From contig NC_052028.1 in the NCBI RefSeq assembly GCF_015832195.1, forward strand, positions 10,893,501 to 10,957,500: DNA of 64,000 nt. The letters run 5' to 3'. The notes under the pieces are model-generated. The model was not told the DNA's origin. It did no database searches and saw nothing but the letters and a program-made list of their open reading frames with translations. This DNA is from Motacilla alba alba (Eukaryota; Chordata; Aves; Passeriformes; Motacillidae). The position numbers were made by a program, and so were the translations under genes. Shown here in pieces: positions 60,992-64,000 of this stretch; position 1 is the first letter of the stretch, and every line of letters begins with the position of its first letter.

Positions 60992-63454
60992 GTAAGGAAC
61001 TGAGGCACGGTCCTGAGTTAAGAACTCACTGCAAGTGGTGTGGGCTTGGACAAGTCTGGGGTGGAGTTACCTGCCTTGGAGTGAGCCAGCAGAGCACAGG
61101 GGTAGCAGCTGCCAGCTCTGGGGGGATGTGTGGAGGGTAGAGCTTGGGCTGGGATAACACGGGGAGCTGTGGGAGGGGTAAGGTGGGGCAAGTGGGAAAT
61201 CCCCATGTGTAGGAAAGTTTTCAAGGTGAGGATATGGATGTGAACTCCTTGTGTTTTGAGATGATGAAATGAAAGCATGAATTTAAGATTTAATTTCTCA
61301 AAGAGAAGAAGGTGAATTTGGAGTTGATCTGTAGTGGTATGTTCTTACTGTCGGTAATGTAACAACAAGTTACTAGTCCATGAAGCAAAAGTTTTCTGTT
61401 TAAAAGCACTTGTAAATTTTGCTTTGTTCTTAAGATTAAAAACAAACACCAAAACCTCCACAATCTGTGCAAGCTTTGAGATACTGTTGGACTCTTGAAT
61501 CTTTTCTGAAAAATAAGATAATGGTCAGAATTCATAAGCATGTATTTCAACTGGTCAACCAAATCTCTTGATTTGTACAGTAAATCCTGAGTTTGCTACA
61601 AAAAGTGTTTACAAGGAAATTCAGGCAAATATTTTAAAAATTAAAAAATTTTGTGACATTTTAAATTTAGGCTGTAATTTTGTGCAGATATGGAGGTTCT
61701 TTAAGCAACTGCAAAAATGGCCATGTGGGATTTAAAAATAACTGTTCAGTAGAAAAATTTATGGAAATGCTAAACAAATAGTTCTTCAAATTGTGAAGAA
61801 TCTTTCCATCCAGTTCACTGAATCTGTGCCTTGCTTCCAGTACCACGTGCCTCCCCATGTGAATAGCATTCTTTACTGAAGGTTACAGATGCAGAAACCC
61901 AGTTAAATGCTGCTTCAGGAATCAGCATTATACATCAGCATTAGGCTTGGAATCCTCTTGGACATCTGCTGCTCTGCATAGAAGTGCATTAAGTGATGGC
62001 TCTTTCCTTTCATGCCTGGTAATCTCACTATAGACTGATTCCCGCCAAGGGAGGTGCTGGAGTGGAGAGCCTGGATCAGGGATGTTGATTGGAAATCCTT
62101 TCAGCTGCAAGGCTTTCTATGATCACAGTCACCTGTTTGCATTGGGGGTGGGGAAGAGGTGCTAATTCACTTTTAAAATGCAAAGAACTATCCATTTGTG
62201 TTTAAAACCTTTCAAAAGATTTCTTAACGAGCATTAGAGGAGCATCAGTCCCTTAAGAACTGTATGCATTTGCCTTGCAAAATGAAATGTGCAGTATTTT
62301 TTGTTTCATTAATGTTCAGACTGTCCTTTCCTTGCAAAGTACTTGGTCACATAACACAGAAAGCCACAAATGTTTTAACTGATCTCATTTAAATCATGTT
62401 ATTCCACGACAGGCTTTTTTATGCTCTTTGTTTTGTTATAGCTCGCTGGAAATCATACCACTATTAAATATTTTGCTGCCAGGGACTGAGTCCCAGATGC
62501 ACGTGTCTCAGTGTAACCTTCCCTGGGCACTAAATATGAATTCTTATTTTTGGAGAAAATAATTTAAGGAAAGGAATTACAAAGTGTGTGTTGGTATAAT
62601 ATTAACCAGACTGTTGTTAACCTTGTTGAGTCACAGTGGGCATTTTAAAGTTGTTCCAGCTAACTTTTTGCCTTGGAGAAACTGGTGTTGGTACTCCTAA
62701 GGCTTTTGGTACAGTGAGATGATTTATGTAAATGAAAAAGGATTTACCCCTGGAGGAAAAAAATCTCGGAGACAAGAAATATTTTGAGACCTTCTGATGA
62801 TATCTCACATTCCTTGCATACAGCAGTGTAAAAATCTTGATTCTGTCACACAACTCCATGTTTCCACACTTCGGTTTATACAAAAAATCATACCTTTTTT
62901 TTAAATATCTGGCAATAGTTGATACAGCTTTTAGTTGAATGCCAGATGGAAATCCATGTTCTCAACTAAGCATCTTAGTCACCCTAAATATAGTGTTTCT
63001 ATCTGTTCTTGGCTGGATTAATGCCATGGAGTAAAGATTTTTGGTTTGAAAGATGTGCAGAAATAAGGGATGAACCAAAGCACCATCTCTCATCTCAGAC
63101 ATAAAATATAATTGAAAAAAAATCTGTTTCTTACACTTCTGTTAATGATAAAGTCCTAGTCAGCTAGTTAATATGTTTTGTTTTGTATGGAACTAGATAA
63201 AGACAGATGTTTAAGCCTTAAGTAGAGATTGGGAAAAACAACCTCAAGCATCCTTGGCATTTTCTCACACAATGACAAATTTTTCATCTATAGAATTAGC
63301 AATTAATGGAGTTTACATTGAATAAAATAATAAAACCCACAAGCAAAACTCCCCCTCAAATTGCGCTGCTCCATACATACTTGAGAAATGTGCTATTATT
63401 GCCACATCTATGTATTTTGAATGTCCTGTTTTCTCTTGTACCTTTCTTCCACAG
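60992..63454 (+). other. CNOT6: CNOT6 intron 2 (2,463 bp)
   Basis: A phase 1 intron from GTAAGG to TTTCTTCCACAG. No further exon, RNA gene or mobile element is recognised inside it. Confidence 0.93.
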
Positions 63455-63641
63455 GGAAAGTGAGAAGCTTAAGTTCATCTTTGTGGACACTGACCCATTT
63501 GACAGCTTTGCATCTCAGTGACAATTCCTTATCCCGTATTCCTTCAGACATTGCCAAGCTTCACAATCTGGTATATCTGGACTTGTCCTCTAATAAAATC
63601 CGCAGTTTACCAGCAGAGCTCGGAAACATGGTGTCACTCAG
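63455..63641 (+). CDS. CNOT6: CNOT6 second coding exon, start of leucine-rich repeats (residues 38-99)
   Basis: The exon follows a strong acceptor (TTTCTTCCACAG) and ends at a GTATGT donor at 63,642. It completes Gly38 and runs to Leu99, plus the first two bases (AG) of codon 100. The reading frame is continuous with the 60,880 exon. It encodes two leucine-rich repeats: about residues 53-74 (LTALHLSDNSLSRIP core) and 76-97 (LVYLDLSSNKIRSLP core). In CCR4-type deadenylases the LRR region binds the CAF1 subunit (CNOT7/CNOT8), which tethers the enzyme to the CNOT1 scaffold. SDNSLSRIPSD and NKIRSLP are the CNOT6 forms; CNOT6L reads NDNYLSRIPPD and NKLRSLP. The rest of the LRRs and the whole C-terminal EEP nuclease domain lie beyond the right edge, so the gene is truncated by the window and shows no sign of being broken. 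No frameshift or internal stop is seen. Confidence 0.95.
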
Positions 63642-64000
63642 GTATGTAAATCCTAACAGCAGTTAAAATTGTTCTTTTATTATCTTTGTAGCAACAGTTC
63701 AAATTTCAGCATAAGTAAATTCCCCTTTCCTCCCTTCTTATCTGCCTCCCTGAATACTTGCTGTGGGCTCTGCATCTCTAGCAGTACTGGCTTTTGTGTC
63801 ATCTCCTGTTCTGATGTATGACAGCACAGAATGAGCCTCAGAAGTGCTTGGTTTGATGGCAATCGCCCATTTTATATTTTCCAAGTCAAGTTTCCCTCTC
63901 AGGCATCTCTTTCCAGATTCTTTTGCTAATCTTTTATGTGGTGTTTGTCTCAAAGAGTAAGTGAAGCACCAAAAAAAAATTGCTTTTAACTCATAGGAGG
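63642..64000 (+). other. CNOT6: CNOT6 intron 3, 5' part (runs off the window)
   Basis: It starts GTATGT and the intron is phase 2, because codon 100 begins AG before the donor. The next LRR exon, expected to continue Arg-Glu-Leu, is not present in the remaining 359 bases. Confidence 0.9.

Noticed and set aside
63985..64000. Possible acceptor ATAG|GAGG at the extreme right edge as the start of the next CNOT6 exon
   Set aside because: Completing codon 100 there would give Arg-Arg, whereas the family has Arg-Glu-Leu; the pyrimidine tract is also interrupted by an A-rich run.

Overview
The window looks like nuclear DNA of a bird. It holds one recognisable protein-coding gene, split by introns with standard GT/AG junctions. 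It also carries degraded 3' tails of CR1 LINEs, the dominant avian retroposon, and introns and flanks are compact. CR1 also occurs in crocodilians and turtles, so bird is an inference. I found no prokaryotic, viral or organellar gene sets, CRISPR arrays, tRNA or rRNA genes.

The gene is the 5' part of CNOT6 (CCR4a, a deadenylase subunit of the CCR4-NOT complex) on the + strand. A CpG island at about 46,080-47,720 supplies the promoter and an inferred non-coding first exon ending at a strong donor (CAG|GTAGGG) at 46,539/46,540. Intron 1 is about 14.3 kb. The start codon is at 60,880, in an exon whose coding part ends at 60,991. After a 2.46 kb intron, a second coding exon (63,455-63,641) encodes the start of the leucine-rich repeats. 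The gene runs off the right edge: about 99 residues are present, while family members are roughly 555 aa. Diagnostic residues favour CNOT6 over its paralogue CNOT6L.

Positions 1 to about 46,050 hold no gene I can support. Only short overlapping open frames occur, often open in several frames at once, with no recognisable domain. In the human genome the region upstream of CNOT6 is a long gene-poor gap before the divergent GFPT2 gene, so this stretch is probably the corresponding intergenic region (inference). It contains CR1 debris, simple repeats (a 189-bp AGAGG array, a 43-nt T run, CT/CA and TG dinucleotide tracts), several short tandem duplications, and AT-rich segments that could be regulatory.

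I see no undescribed gene system here. The observations most worth following are around the CNOT6 promoter: two strand-composition flips suggesting two start sites, a pair of CCAAT boxes about 0.9 kb downstream of the first donor, upstream AUGs in exon 1 (one in a very strong context encoding the 7-residue MMLVCFQ), and a strong G-quadruplex candidate just inside intron 1.
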